NCBI RefSeq assembly: GCF_003385185.1
Contig: NZ_PQHZ01000002.1
Span: 213,447 to 277,446, forward strand
Direction of reading: 5' to 3'
DNA: 64,000 nucleotides
Source of the DNA: Amycolatopsis palatopharyngis
GTDB lineage: Bacteria; Actinomycetota; Actinomycetes; Mycobacteriales; Pseudonocardiaceae
The position numbers and the translations under genes are program-made. The number at the start of each line of letters is the position of its first letter. The first letter of the stretch is position 1. The notes under the pieces are model-generated. The model was given only the letters and a program-made list of their open reading frames with translations, had not been told where the DNA came from and searched no databases. Shown here piece by piece: positions 48,581 to 57,075 of this stretch.

Positions 48581-49396
48581 ATGGGGCACGGGCCTCGAAC
48601 CCTGATCACCAACGACGACGGGATCGCGTCGCCGGGACTGGCCGCGCTGGCCGTGGCCGCCGTCCGCGCCGGCTTCGACGTCGTGATCGCCGCGCCGCAC
48701 AAGGAGGCCAGTGGTGCCAGTGCCGGGCTGACCGTGGTGGCCGAGTCAGGCAGGGAGGTGGTGCGTGAGGAACACGTGGCGGGGCTGCCGGAGGTTCCGT
48801 GTTTCAGCGTTTCCGCGCATCCCGCGTTCATCACCCTCGCCGCGTTGGAGGGCACCTTCGGCGATCCGCCCGAACTGGTGCTGTCCGGTGTGAACCGGGG
48901 ACTCAACGTGGGCCGTGCGGTGATCCACTCAGGCACCGTGGGTGCCGTGCTCACCGCCGCGGTCAACGGAGTGAGCGGGCTGGCCGTGTCGCTGACGGTC
49001 GAGAACGCGGACCACGTGCGCTGGGCGATCGCCGATCCAGTCATCCACGCCGCGTTGCCGCTGATCCGGGATGCTCCTGCCGGTTCGACGCTCAACGTCA
49101 ACGTTCCCGACGTTCCGGCGGCCGAACTCGGCCCGCTGACCAGGGCGACGTTGTCGAAGGCGGGGGCGGTGCAGACCCGGCTGAAGCAACGCGACGGCCA
49201 GGAAGAGGTCCTCAGCACCTTCGTCGGGGGCGAAGCGGAACCGGGAACGGATGCCTACCTCCTCGACCGCGGGTGCCCGACGATCACCGCACTACAGCCG
49301 GTTTCCGGTTCCACACAACCGGAACTGCCAGAGCAAGTACCGCTGTCCGGCAGTCTCGAACAGGAGGGATCGCAATGCGTTTCGGGTACACCTTGA
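48581..49396 (+). CDS. surE: 5'/3'-nucleotidase SurE
   Basis: A 271-residue metal-dependent nucleotidase. LITNDDGIASPGLAAL gives the metal-binding DD pair. APHKEASGAS, SGVNRGLNVGRAVIHSGTVGAVLTAAVNG and LNVNVPD are SurE signatures. It hydrolyses nucleoside monophosphates and short polyphosphates. Of two ATGs (48575, 48581), the second is 6 bases after GAGGAGG and is preferred. Its end overlaps the next gene by 22 bp. Confidence 0.9.
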   Translation: MGHGPRTLITNDDGIASPGLAALAVAAVRAGFDVVIAAPHKEASGASAGLTVVAESGREVVREEHVAGLPEVPCFSVSAHPAFITLAALEGTFGDPPELVLSGVNRGLNVGRAVIHSGTVGAVLTAAVNGVSGLAVSLTVENADHVRWAIADPVIHAALPLIRDAPAGSTLNVNVPDVPAAELGPLTRATLSKAGAVQTRLKQRDGQEEVLSTFVGGEAEPGTDAYLLDRGCPTITALQPVSGSTQPELPEQVPLSGSLEQEGSQCVSGTP

Positions 49397-50349
49397 TGAC
49401 CGAGCAGGCAGGGCCGAAGGAGCTGGTCCGATTCGCGATCGACGCCGAGGACGTGGGCTTCGACTTCGAAGTGAGCAGTGACCACACCTCGCCCTGGCTC
49501 GTGGAACAGGGCCATTCCCCGTACGCGTGGAGTGTGCTCGGCGCCGCGGCTTGGGCCACCGAGCGGGTCGAGCTGATGAGCTACGTGACCTGTCCGACGA
49601 TGCGCTACCACCCGGCGGTCATCGCCCAGAAGGCCGCGACGACGCAACTGCTCTCCGACGGGCGGTTCACCCTCGGGCTCGGTGCGGGGGAGAATCTCAA
49701 CGAGCACGTGGTCGGGCAGGGTTGGCCGGCGGTCAACGTGCGGCACGACATGCTGGCCGAAGCCATCCAGGTGATCCACGGCCTGTTCGACGGCGGTTAC
49801 GTCAACTACGCGGGCGAACACTTCCGGGTCGACTCGGCGAAACTCTGGGACCTGCCCGAAGTCAGGACGCCGATCGGCGTCGCCGTGTCCGGCGGGCAGT
49901 CGGTGCAGCGGTTCGCGCCGGTCGCCGACGCGATGATCGCGGTCCAGCCGGAGAAGCAGCTGTGCGAGGAATGGGACGCACACCGGGTCGCCGAGCAGGG
50001 CCCATCGCGCAAGATCGGCCAGCTGCCGGTGAGCTGGGGAACCGACCGGGAGGCCGCGATCGAGCGCGCCCACGAGCAGTTCCGCTGGTTCGCAGGCGGC
50101 TGGAAGGTCAACTCGGAACTGCCGGGACCAAGCGGTTTCGCGGCGGCCACGCAGTTCGTCACCAAGGACGATGTCGCGAAGGCCATTCCCTGCGGCCCGG
50201 ACGTCGATCCGATCGTCGAGAAGGTGCGGGCCTTCGCCGACGCGGGATTCACCGACCTGGCTCTCGTGCAGATCGGCGGCGACCAGCAGGACGGATTCCT
50301 GGACTTCGCCAGGGACAGCCTGCTACCTGCGCTCAGGTCCAGCTTCTGA
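49375..50349 (+). CDS. LLM-class F420-dependent oxidoreductase (G6PDH-related)
   Basis: A 324-residue TIM-barrel flavin-like enzyme (MRFGYTLMTEQAGPKELVRFAIDAEDVGFDFEVSSDHTSPW..., LGLGAGENLNEHVVGQGWPAV, PIGVAVSGGQSVQRFAPVADAMI). This is the family related to F420-dependent glucose-6-phosphate dehydrogenase and common in actinobacteria. It uses deazaflavin F420 for hydride transfer. The substrate is unknown. AGGAGGG precedes the ATG, inside the surE coding end. Confidence 0.85.
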   Translation: MRFGYTLMTEQAGPKELVRFAIDAEDVGFDFEVSSDHTSPWLVEQGHSPYAWSVLGAAAWATERVELMSYVTCPTMRYHPAVIAQKAATTQLLSDGRFTLGLGAGENLNEHVVGQGWPAVNVRHDMLAEAIQVIHGLFDGGYVNYAGEHFRVDSAKLWDLPEVRTPIGVAVSGGQSVQRFAPVADAMIAVQPEKQLCEEWDAHRVAEQGPSRKIGQLPVSWGTDREAAIERAHEQFRWFAGGWKVNSELPGPSGFAAATQFVTKDDVAKAIPCGPDVDPIVEKVRAFADAGFTDLALVQIGGDQQDGFLDFARDSLLPALRSSF

Positions 50350-50388
50350 GTCCGTTGCCGCGGTGGGCGGACCGGGGTCTGCCGGGAA

Positions 50389-50616
50389 TCAGACCTCGGT
50401 CCTCCGGGCGGGGGCGCTGTCGTGCGTCGTGCGCTCCAGCGCGGCGTGGATGTCGGCGAGATCGGCGTAGGTGTTCTCCGGCAGCACCGACAACCTGCCG
50501 AGGACCTCATCATCCGCACCCTGGGCGGCGGCGTGCCGGATCAGCGCCTGGCGTTCGCACGGGAACACCATGCCGGTCAGCGCCGCGTCGATCCGGTCCT
50601 GCGCGAAATCCCTCAT
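50389..50616 (-). CDS. DUF2795 small protein
   Basis: A 75-residue protein, FPCERQALIRHAAAQGADDEVLGRLSVLPENTYADLADIHAAL. This is the DUF2795 pattern, in which a short helical repeat follows a 'P-x(4)-L-x(2)-A' start. Such proteins are frequent in actinobacteria and of unknown function. Convergent with the oxidoreductase gene. Confidence 0.7.
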   Translation of the reverse strand: MRDFAQDRIDAALTGMVFPCERQALIRHAAAQGADDEVLGRLSVLPENTYADLADIHAALERTTHDSAPARRTEV

Positions 50617-50749
50617 GCCGCCCGGCTACCCGGATCGGCAGCACACAAACCCAGGCATGGGCAAGTGACAGCGTCGAGATTCACCCGGCCGATGATCGGG
50701 TAGTCCCGACGACAGGAAGCACGGCCGAACCGACCGGGGAGTTGACACG

Positions 50750-50989
50750 ATGACGACCGCCATCTGGATGTGGCATCACGAGGGCACCCGCTATGCCATC
50801 GAGCCCTGCAACCGGGGCGGCTATGACACCGTCGTCGAGTACGGGCTGGAGAACCGGCCAGACCGTGAGCACTGGGCCAATGTGCAGGAGGCGCGGGATC
50901 GCGTTCGCGGCCGGGTCGCCGAGTTGGCCGACAGTGGTGACGAGGGCGCGAAGGCCGCACTGGCCGAGCTCGACCAGTTGATCTCCTAG
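50750..50989 (+). CDS. Small hypothetical protein (79 residues)
   Basis: MTTAIWMWHHEGTRYAIEP... with a Trp/His-rich start and a helical C-terminal half (NVQEARDRVRGRVAELADSGDEGAKAALAELDQLIS). No family is recognised. GGGGAG at 50738-50743 supports the ATG. It lies 15 bases before the AI-2E family transporter gene on the same strand and is probably co-transcribed. Confidence 0.6.
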   Translation: MTTAIWMWHHEGTRYAIEPCNRGGYDTVVEYGLENRPDREHWANVQEARDRVRGRVAELADSGDEGAKAALAELDQLIS

Positions 50990-51004
50990 ATCGGCGGTAC
51001 GGAC

Positions 51005-52108
51005 GTGCTCGATCATCCGGCGTTGCGCCGCGTCGGCGCGCACTCGTGGGCAGCGCTCGGCATCGTCGGAATCGCCGTGGTGGCCTGGTTCGTGCTGTCG
51101 CGGCTGTCGATCGTCGTGGTCCCGCTGCTGCTGGCCTTGTTCCCCGCCGCGGCGTTGAGCCCCGCGGCGGAATGGTTGAAGTCGCACGGAGTCCCCCGCG
51201 CACTGTCCGCGCTCCTGGTGGTGCTCGGGGGCTTCGCCGTGCTGTCCGGCATCTTCGCGGCGATCGTTCCCCCGTTCATCGCGCAGGCGCCGGGACTGGC
51301 GGATTCCGTCGGGCAGGCATTCGTCCGGCTGGAGCCCACCGTCCAGAAGCTGCCCGGCGTCGGTTCGGACACCTCGCTGGCGGAACTGGCGGAACAGGTG
51401 ATGGGCAGCTGGAGCGGGCTCGCGGCCGGTGTGGGCCGGGACCTGCTCAACGTGCTCACCGGGCTCGTGCTCCTGATCGTGGCGCTCTTCTTCTACCTGT
51501 ACGACGGTGGCCGGATGGTGCACGGGATCCTGCGGCTCGCGCCGCGGCAGCACCGCGGGATCGCCCGGGAGGTCGCCGAGCGGCTCTGGGCGACCATTGG
51601 CGGATTCCTGCGAGGACAGACCATCGTGGCCCTGATCGACGCGGTGCTGATCGGTCTCGGTCTGGCGCTGCTACAGGTTCCACTGGCCCTGCCGCTGGCG
51701 GTGCTCGTGTTCTTCGGCGCGTACCTGCCGTTCATCGGCGCGGTGCTCACCGGCCTGCTGGCGACCCTGGTCGCACTCGCGGACAGCGGTCCGGCACTGG
51801 CACTGGCCACGCTCGGCATCGTCGTGGCCGTGCAGCAGGTGGAGGGCAACCTCATCGAGCCCGCCGTGATGGGCCGGGTGGTCAGGCTGCCGCCGTTCGC
51901 GGTGATCGTCGCGATCAGTGCGGGCGCGACGCTGCTCGGTGTGCTCGGCGCGTTCCTCGCGGTCCCGGCCACGGCGGCCGCGGTACAGATGGCGGAAATC
52001 GCCCGCGAACGCATCAACCACACCGACCCCGACCCCGACCCCGACCCCGGCACCGGCACCGACACCGGTACCGACGAAGGGGAGGCTCCGAACCCGTCCC
52101 CGGCCTGA
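51005..52108 (+). CDS. AI-2E/PerM-family membrane transporter
   Basis: A 367-residue membrane protein with about eight helices. SRLSIVVVPLLLALFPAAALSPAAEWL, LRGQTIVALIDAVLIGLGLALLQVPLALPLAVLVFFGAYLPFIGAVLTGLLA and VQQVEGNLIEPAVMGRVVRLPPFAVIVAI are family signatures. Members include the AI-2 exporter TqsA and Na+/H+ antiporter-like proteins, so the substrate is open. The C-terminus is an Asp/Pro/Thr-rich low-complexity tail. Confidence 0.85.
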   Translation: MLDHPALRRVGAHSWAALGIVGIAVVAWFVLSRLSIVVVPLLLALFPAAALSPAAEWLKSHGVPRALSALLVVLGGFAVLSGIFAAIVPPFIAQAPGLADSVGQAFVRLEPTVQKLPGVGSDTSLAELAEQVMGSWSGLAAGVGRDLLNVLTGLVLLIVALFFYLYDGGRMVHGILRLAPRQHRGIAREVAERLWATIGGFLRGQTIVALIDAVLIGLGLALLQVPLALPLAVLVFFGAYLPFIGAVLTGLLATLVALADSGPALALATLGIVVAVQQVEGNLIEPAVMGRVVRLPPFAVIVAISAGATLLGVLGAFLAVPATAAAVQMAEIARERINHTDPDPDPDPGTGTDTGTDEGEAPNPSPA

Positions 52109-52117
52109 GTGGGAGTT

Positions 52118-52226
52118 CCCCAATGTGGCTTTCGGGAACTCCAACGTCCCGAATGCCGCATTGGGGAACTTCAACGTCCCGAATGCCGCATTGGGGAACT
52201 TGAGCGTCCCGAATGCCACATTGGGG
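52118..52226. repeat. 30-bp-period palindromic repeat array, 4 units, between convergent genes
   Basis: Units begin at 52118, 52148, 52178 and 52208, exactly 30 bp apart. The first is degenerate (CTTTCGGG right arm). Units 2-3 read CCCGAATGCCGCATTGGGG, unit 4 CCCGAATGCCACATTGGGG. The linkers are AACTCCAACGT, AACTTCAACGT and AACTTGAGCGT. The array separates the ends of the AI-2E transporter gene and the PLP-enzyme gene. Confidence 0.95.
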
Positions 52227-52229
52227 ACA

Positions 52230-53258
52230 TCACACCGGTTGGGTGAGGGTGGCGGTGGCGGGGGGTGCCGCGCCGTTCCAGGTCATCCTGGACCAGGGGA
52301 GTGCCAGCTCTTCCACGGCGGACACCTGGTGCGGCCGCAACGCCGCGAGGTGCGGTGCCTCCTCGTGCCTGCCGAACACCGAGTCGACATATCGGTGCCC
52401 GGTGTCGGCCGCGACGAACAGTACTGTTCGTTCCGGGTCGTCGCGGCGTTCCCACCTGGCGGCGAGGTACGCGGCGCCACTGGACAGGCCAGCGAAGATC
52501 GCGTGTTCACGTAACAGGGCGATGCTGCCCGCGAGTGCCGCGTCGAAGGATGTCCAGTGGATGACGTCGTACAACTCGTGTGCCACGTTGCCGAACGGGA
52601 TCGAACTGCCGATCCCCGCGATGATGATCTCGGGGTCGTCGACGTGCTCACTGCCGAAGGTGACGCTGCCGAAGGGCTGGACGCCGACCAGCCGGACGCC
52701 GGGGTCGTGCCTGCGCAGGAATGTCGCCAGCGCCCCGGTCGACGCGCCGGAGCCGACGCCGCCGACCACGGTCAGTCCGCACTGCCCGATCTGCTGCCGG
52801 ATCAGGTCGGCCACGGCCTCGTACCCTCGATAGTGGACACTGTCGTGATACTGGCGCATCCAGTGGAAGGACGGATTCTCCCGCAGGATCTCCTGGATCC
52901 GTCCGACCCGCCTGCGCTGATCGTGCTTGAGGTCGCGGGAGGGCTCCATCTGGTCCAGTGTCGCGCCGAGGATCGCCAGCTGTGTCCGCAGTGCCGCGTC
53001 GACAGTGGTGGACCCGACGATATGGCAATGCAGGCCGTAACGGTGACACGCCAGAGCGAGGGCGTAGGCGTAGATTCCGCTGGAGCTGTCCAGCAGCGTG
53101 TCACCGGGACGAACCACGCCCCGGTCGAGCAGGTGCCGTACCGCGCCCAGCGCCGAGACCACCTTCATCGTCTCGAACCGCAGGCAGACGAGCCGTTCGC
53201 CGGCGCGCACCAGATCCGGCAGGCCGATCGAATCCGCGATGTGGTCGTACACGCGCAC
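52230..53258 (-). CDS. Cysteine-synthase-like PLP enzyme (SbnA-type, metallophore biosynthesis candidate)
   Basis: A 342-residue fold-type II PLP enzyme. Lys32 in RFETMKVVSALGAVRHLL is the likely PLP Schiff-base residue. LDSSSGIYAYALALACHRYGL replaces the usual SSGNTG loop, and GGVGSGASTGALA is the cofactor-phosphate loop. Relatives such as SbnA use O-phospho-L-serine and an amino donor to build diaminopropionate precursors. The upstream kinase gene would supply that phospho-amino acid. Last gene of the eight-gene operon. GTG at 53258 follows AAAGGAAAT; GTG at 53252 and 53276 are alternatives. Confidence 0.78.
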   Translation of the reverse strand: MRVYDHIADSIGLPDLVRAGERLVCLRFETMKVVSALGAVRHLLDRGVVRPGDTLLDSSSGIYAYALALACHRYGLHCHIVGSTTVDAALRTQLAILGATLDQMEPSRDLKHDQRRRVGRIQEILRENPSFHWMRQYHDSVHYRGYEAVADLIRQQIGQCGLTVVGGVGSGASTGALATFLRRHDPGVRLVGVQPFGSVTFGSEHVDDPEIIIAGIGSSIPFGNVAHELYDVIHWTSFDAALAGSIALLREHAIFAGLSSGAAYLAARWERRDDPERTVLFVAADTGHRYVDSVFGRHEEAPHLAALRPHQVSAVEELALPWSRMTWNGAAPPATATLTQPV

Positions 53259-54174
53259 ATTTCCTTTCGCTGACACCGCTGTCGAAGATCCGGGTTACCG
53301 TGATTCCGTTGTCGCGCAGTGCGTGTACACATTCGCGCAGCCGGCGGGACAGCCGTGGCAGGTACGGGTCGAACAGCAGTCCCGCCACATTGCCGCTGTG
53401 CGCGACCTGCATGCCCGCCGCCCCGGACGCGTCCGCGATCGCGGTCAGGATCTCGAACTCCGCCTTCGGTAGCACCCGTTGGTTGAGCCGGGCACTCTCG
53501 GTGCTGACTCGCCCGAGCGCCGCGACGTCGGAGTCGGCGATGGCTTGCCGCAGCGCGATCCTGAGCCTCTCGAACGCGACGAGATCCGCACCGTCGAAGT
53601 CGGGAGCGGGTAGTGCCAGGGTGTCGACGGCATCGCCGCACCCCGTGGTGCACCCGACGACGAGCGCCGAGGGCAGTGCCTCGCCGAGCACCTCGATCAC
53701 CCGCCCCTCCCGCTGCGCGAACAACAACGGCTCGTCCGGCAACATCAGGGGGTCGGACGCCTGCTCGGCTCGCACGGCGAGTGCGGCGATGACCGCGGGC
53801 GCGAGCCGGACGCCGAAGCTCGAAGCCACCGCCCGGACCGCGGCGAGGATGTCGCTGGTGGAGGAACCCATCCCCAGGCCGATCGGAATCTCGCTGCGCA
53901 GCCGCAGGTGCCCGCCGCTGGGTGGGTGCGGTCCGAGCGTGCCGCACAGTTCGACGGCGAGGGTGGCAGCAAGCGACGCCTTGGTCCTGCCGGCCGGTGT
54001 CACCGTCACCGTTCGCGGTGACGTGCCCGGCTCGCGGAGAAACTCGGCGTGTGTGCCGAGTGCGCTCAGCGGCAGCGTGACGAGTCCACGGCAGAGCGAC
54101 CCGTTCTCGTCGCGAAAAACGCCCTGCAGGATCTCGCCGTGATGACAGTGCGCGAATCCTTTGCCCCGTACCAC
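53101..54174 (-). CDS. GHMP-family amino-acid kinase (PduX-like L-threonine/serine kinase)
   Basis: A 357-residue protein. The GHMP ATP-binding motif EIPIGLGMGSSTSDI (about 95-109) and N-terminal GFAHCHHGEILQG are like PduX, which makes O-phospho-L-threonine for cobamide synthesis. No cobalamin genes are near. Instead it is coupled to a phosphoamino-acid-using PLP enzyme, so phosphorylation of Ser or Thr for a metallophore is likely. GGGGAG gives the GTG start at 54174, 3 bases before the MFS stop. The last 55 residues are Arg-rich, overlap the PLP-enzyme gene by 158 bp and look like out-of-phase translation. Confidence 0.75.
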   Translation of the reverse strand: MVRGKGFAHCHHGEILQGVFRDENGSLCRGLVTLPLSALGTHAEFLREPGTSPRTVTVTPAGRTKASLAATLAVELCGTLGPHPPSGGHLRLRSEIPIGLGMGSSTSDILAAVRAVASSFGVRLAPAVIAALAVRAEQASDPLMLPDEPLLFAQREGRVIEVLGEALPSALVVGCTTGCGDAVDTLALPAPDFDGADLVAFERLRIALRQAIADSDVAALGRVSTESARLNQRVLPKAEFEILTAIADASGAAGMQVAHSGNVAGLLFDPYLPRLSRRLRECVHALRDNGITVTRIFDSGVSERKCARVRPHRGFDRPAGSGARRRTARLPAVRDDEGGLGAGRGTAPARPGRGSSR

Positions 54175-54176
54175 GG

Positions 54177-55451
54177 TCAGCTCCCCGGGTTCGTGCTCGC
54201 CGGTGTGGAACCCGTGCGGGACACGGTGAGCGCGGCGACGAGCGCGATGAGGGTGAGGCCTGCGAAGACCACCGCGGCGCCAGGATACCCCGCGGCCGCG
54301 AGGCCGACCACGCCGAGGCCGGCACCGGCGAAGACACCCAGACTCATTCCGGCCGCGTTCACGCTGAGCGCCGAACCGCGCAGCGAGCCACATCGCCGGA
54401 CCAGGAGGCTCACCACGCAGGCGGCCACGGTGGCGTGGCTCAGCCCAAGCACGGCGGTGAGTGCCAGTGCCACGGGTAGTGCGGGCGAGAAATAGAAGCC
54501 GATCATCGCGACGAGGGCGACCAGAAGGCCGATCACCAGCACCCGCTCCACCCTGTCGCCGGAGCCCGCGGCATTGATCAGTCTTCCCACAAGGAGATTG
54601 CCCAGGAAGAACGCGGCTCCCGACAGTGTCCACACCAGCGCGAAGATCTCGGGCGCAAGCGCGAACCGCTCGTCGTAGAACGCCGCCAGGTATGCCAGGT
54701 AGCCCATGAACGCGGCCGTTCGCAGAGCCGCGACCAGGACAAGTGCCACCGCTCCACGGACAGCGGCCAGCGCGCGGAAGGAGGCCAGGTAGCCGAGCCG
54801 TGGTCGCTCGGACGCTTCCGCGGGCTGGGCACGCCGCCTGCTCAGCAGGATGACCGCCAGCAGCACGGCGATACCGCCCACCGCGAGCAGATCACCCTGC
54901 CATCCCCACAGCAGCGCGGGCAGTGCCAGCAACGGTGCCGCGAGCATCGCCGTCAGCGACTGTGTCGCGGTCACCAGGGTCGCCGCCCTGCCCGCGGCGG
55001 GTCCCGAGCCGTAGTGGTCGGCGGCGGCGGTACCCAGCGCCGGGTTGAGCACGGCCGTCGCGGCACCGATCAGCAGGCAGAACGCAGCCAGCGCCACGAG
55101 GTCGCCCAGCGCGCCGAGTGTCGAGGACACACCGAGCAGGACCAGCCCACCCGCTGCCGTCCATTCCCTTGGCAGCCTGTCGATCAGCGGGGCCAGCGCG
55201 GTACCCACGACCAATGCGGCCAGCCCACCAAGGCCCCGCAGACTGCCCATGGTGGCCACGCTGGTGCCCGCACCTTCGGCGATCGGCACCAGGAAGGTAC
55301 TGAACACCGTGAACGGCACAAGGCCGACAGCGGAGGCGAGGAGCACCGGCCACAGCTCCACCGTCATCCGCAGATCTCCGGGAATCGGCTCCCGCACCGC
55401 GGGCTCCTTGTCGGTGTCGCCCTCCGCGGCGGCGGGTCGTGCGCCACTCAC
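54177..55451 (-). CDS. MFS transporter (candidate metallophore exporter)
   Basis: A 424-residue major-facilitator protein with 12 predicted helices (VLLASAVGLVPFTVFSTFLVP..., GSLRGLGGLAALVVGTALAPLIDRLPREWT as the loop 2-3 region). It sits between biosynthesis and uptake genes. That is the usual place for an exporter of the cluster product. Its GTG start overlaps the DUF364 stop by four bases. Confidence 0.82.
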   Translation of the reverse strand: MSGARPAAAEGDTDKEPAVREPIPGDLRMTVELWPVLLASAVGLVPFTVFSTFLVPIAEGAGTSVATMGSLRGLGGLAALVVGTALAPLIDRLPREWTAAGGLVLLGVSSTLGALGDLVALAAFCLLIGAATAVLNPALGTAAADHYGSGPAAGRAATLVTATQSLTAMLAAPLLALPALLWGWQGDLLAVGGIAVLLAVILLSRRRAQPAEASERPRLGYLASFRALAAVRGAVALVLVAALRTAAFMGYLAYLAAFYDERFALAPEIFALVWTLSGAAFFLGNLLVGRLINAAGSGDRVERVLVIGLLVALVAMIGFYFSPALPVALALTAVLGLSHATVAACVVSLLVRRCGSLRGSALSVNAAGMSLGVFAGAGLGVVGLAAAGYPGAAVVFAGLTLIALVAALTVSRTGSTPASTNPGS

Positions 55452-56293
55452 CGCCGGACCACCTCCCCTGGTGCCTCACGGTAGCGGTACAGCGTCGTCG
55501 GGTCGGCGCTGAACTGGGAGAACGGGAACGGCTCCGCGGACACGGCGGTCACGCCGGATCCGAGGAACGCGCGTGCGATCGCGCTGCCGGTCTGTGCGTA
55601 GACGATCAGGGCGATCCCGCGTTCGACGCACCGGTGCAGGATCTCGTCGAAGCTGCCATTGCTCAACGTCATCCCGGTGGCGACGATCGCGTCGGCTTCG
55701 TCGAGCACCTCGGTCATCGAGTCGGTGACCACGTCGCCCCACTGGGTACTGCGCAGGTTGAGATCGCAGGGCAGACATTCCCCTCCGCGCTCCCGGATCG
55801 CGGCGACCAGCGGGTTGACCACTCCGATGAGTCCGACCCGTGCCCCGGGGCCGATGTCGAGCAGTCCCGCGATTGCCGCGTCCCGTGCCTTTGCCCGTAC
55901 CAGTGGATCCCCCGCGGGCAACTGGACCGTTTCCGCGCGGGAGTCGGCCTGGTGTGGCCGCACCTCGGCGAGGTATGCGTCCAGCGCCGCGATCCGCAAC
56001 GCCGCAGGCCCCTGTTCGATGAGTGTCGCGAGTGGACTTCCGGAGGCGGCGCCGCAGATCGCCGGGTCCAGTTCGCCTTCCTCGAATGCGCAAGCTCCGA
56101 AGGAGCGCCCGGAGCGGACGAGCACGTAACGGTTGCGGTAGGTGGTGTCGCCTCCCGCGAGGCGAGTGCCATGGTGCAGCCAGAAGACGCTGGTTCCGAC
56201 AAGACCGGCAGGCGCGGGGCCCTCCGATCCGGCGAGTACACGGTCGGCAAGGTCGGCGACGGTGTGGGGTGGTGTGGTCGATCGTGTGCTCAT
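55448..56293 (-). CDS. DUF364 putative heavy-metal chelation / Rossmann-like protein
   Basis: A 281-residue protein. The N-terminal half has an enolase-N-like segment (VGTSVFWLHHGTRLAGGDTTYRNRYVLVRSG). The C-terminal half is a Rossmann-like DUF364 domain (ARVGLIGVVNPLVAAIRERGGECLPCDLN..., ADAIVATGMTLSNGSFDEILHRC). The family is named for possible metal chelation and is found with metal and molybdenum transport genes. Enzymatic role unknown; it could be a metallochaperone or an enzyme completing the chelator. ATG overlaps the methyltransferase-like gene stop by four bases. Confidence 0.72.
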   Translation of the reverse strand: MSTRSTTPPHTVADLADRVLAGSEGPAPAGLVGTSVFWLHHGTRLAGGDTTYRNRYVLVRSGRSFGACAFEEGELDPAICGAASGSPLATLIEQGPAALRIAALDAYLAEVRPHQADSRAETVQLPAGDPLVRAKARDAAIAGLLDIGPGARVGLIGVVNPLVAAIRERGGECLPCDLNLRSTQWGDVVTDSMTEVLDEADAIVATGMTLSNGSFDEILHRCVERGIALIVYAQTGSAIARAFLGSGVTAVSAEPFPFSQFSADPTTLYRYREAPGEVVRR

Positions 56294-57030
56294 GCCCGCG
56301 CTTCCTGTCGCAACCGGAACACGTAGGTCCGCACGGCGTCGTCCCATTCGTGCAGGTGGTGCACCTCCGGACGCAGACCGTGTGCCATCGCGGCTCGCGC
56401 GATTCCGCGCAGGTCCGCGGTGTTGGAGGCGACCACGAACACCTCCGCGCCGGGCGCGAGCAGGTTCCTGCCGGTCAGTTGTTCGAAGAACGTGATGAGC
56501 AATGGGGTACCGACGCATACGTTGCGCACGATGTCAGGGTCTTCGCTGACCGGCTGGCTCACGGCGGGCGGATTGAAGGTGACGACGTCCAGCTTCACCC
56601 CGTCGGGAAAACCGTCGAACACGTCGGCGACGACCGGGACGAATCTGGTTCCTGCGCGCCGCCCGACCAGCCGTTCGTAGTGCCGTCGCGTCGTTTCGAC
56701 ACTGCCGGGATGCACGTCGATGGCGTACACCTCGCGCGCACCGCGCAAGCCTGCGACGACGGCCTCTACCCCGAGACCGGCACCCATCGCGGCGTACACC
56801 TTGTCCCGCACTTCGATCGTGCCGTCGAGCAGTCGCTCATGGATCATCCGGCTGGTGGCTCCGGGGAGGAAGACGCCGGGCGGCACCTCGAAGTCCCAGC
56901 CGTTCCACTGATAGTCACGGTAGGTGTGCAGATCCACCTTCGGTTGGTTGAGGGCGATGATCTGCGGGACGGGTAGCGGGCCGGGCAGCTGCTCCAGCAG
57001 CTCGCGTCCGGTCGCCGTCGGCTGTGCCAT
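56290..57030 (-). CDS. SAM-dependent methyltransferase-like enzyme of the metallophore operon
   Basis: A 246-residue class I SAM-binding fold. VYAAMGAGLGVEAVVAGLRGAREVYAIDVHP contains the GxGxG-type motif (residues 83-87) and the acidic ribose-binding Asp. DVVTFNPPAVSQ (NPP at 153-155) is motif IV as in N-methyltransferases of the HemK/N6-adenine type. In other metallophore systems an enzyme of this fold (nicotianamine synthase/CntL) transfers aminobutyrate from SAM, so either methylation or aminobutyryl transfer is possible. Coupled by a four-base overlap to the next gene. Confidence 0.72.
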   Translation of the reverse strand: MAQPTATGRELLEQLPGPLPVPQIIALNQPKVDLHTYRDYQWNGWDFEVPPGVFLPGATSRMIHERLLDGTIEVRDKVYAAMGAGLGVEAVVAGLRGAREVYAIDVHPGSVETTRRHYERLVGRRAGTRFVPVVADVFDGFPDGVKLDVVTFNPPAVSQPVSEDPDIVRNVCVGTPLLITFFEQLTGRNLLAPGAEVFVVASNTADLRGIARAAMAHGLRPEVHHLHEWDDAVRTYVFRLRQEARA

Positions 57031-57075
57031 GGTTCCTCTCTTCTCGTCCTCGGGACAGGGGATGGGCGGGATCGG

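Noticed and set aside
53101..54174. Kinase as part of cobalamin biosynthesis (PduX)
   Set aside because: No cobalamin genes are nearby. The operon contains metal-chelate transport and a phosphoamino-acid-type PLP enzyme instead.
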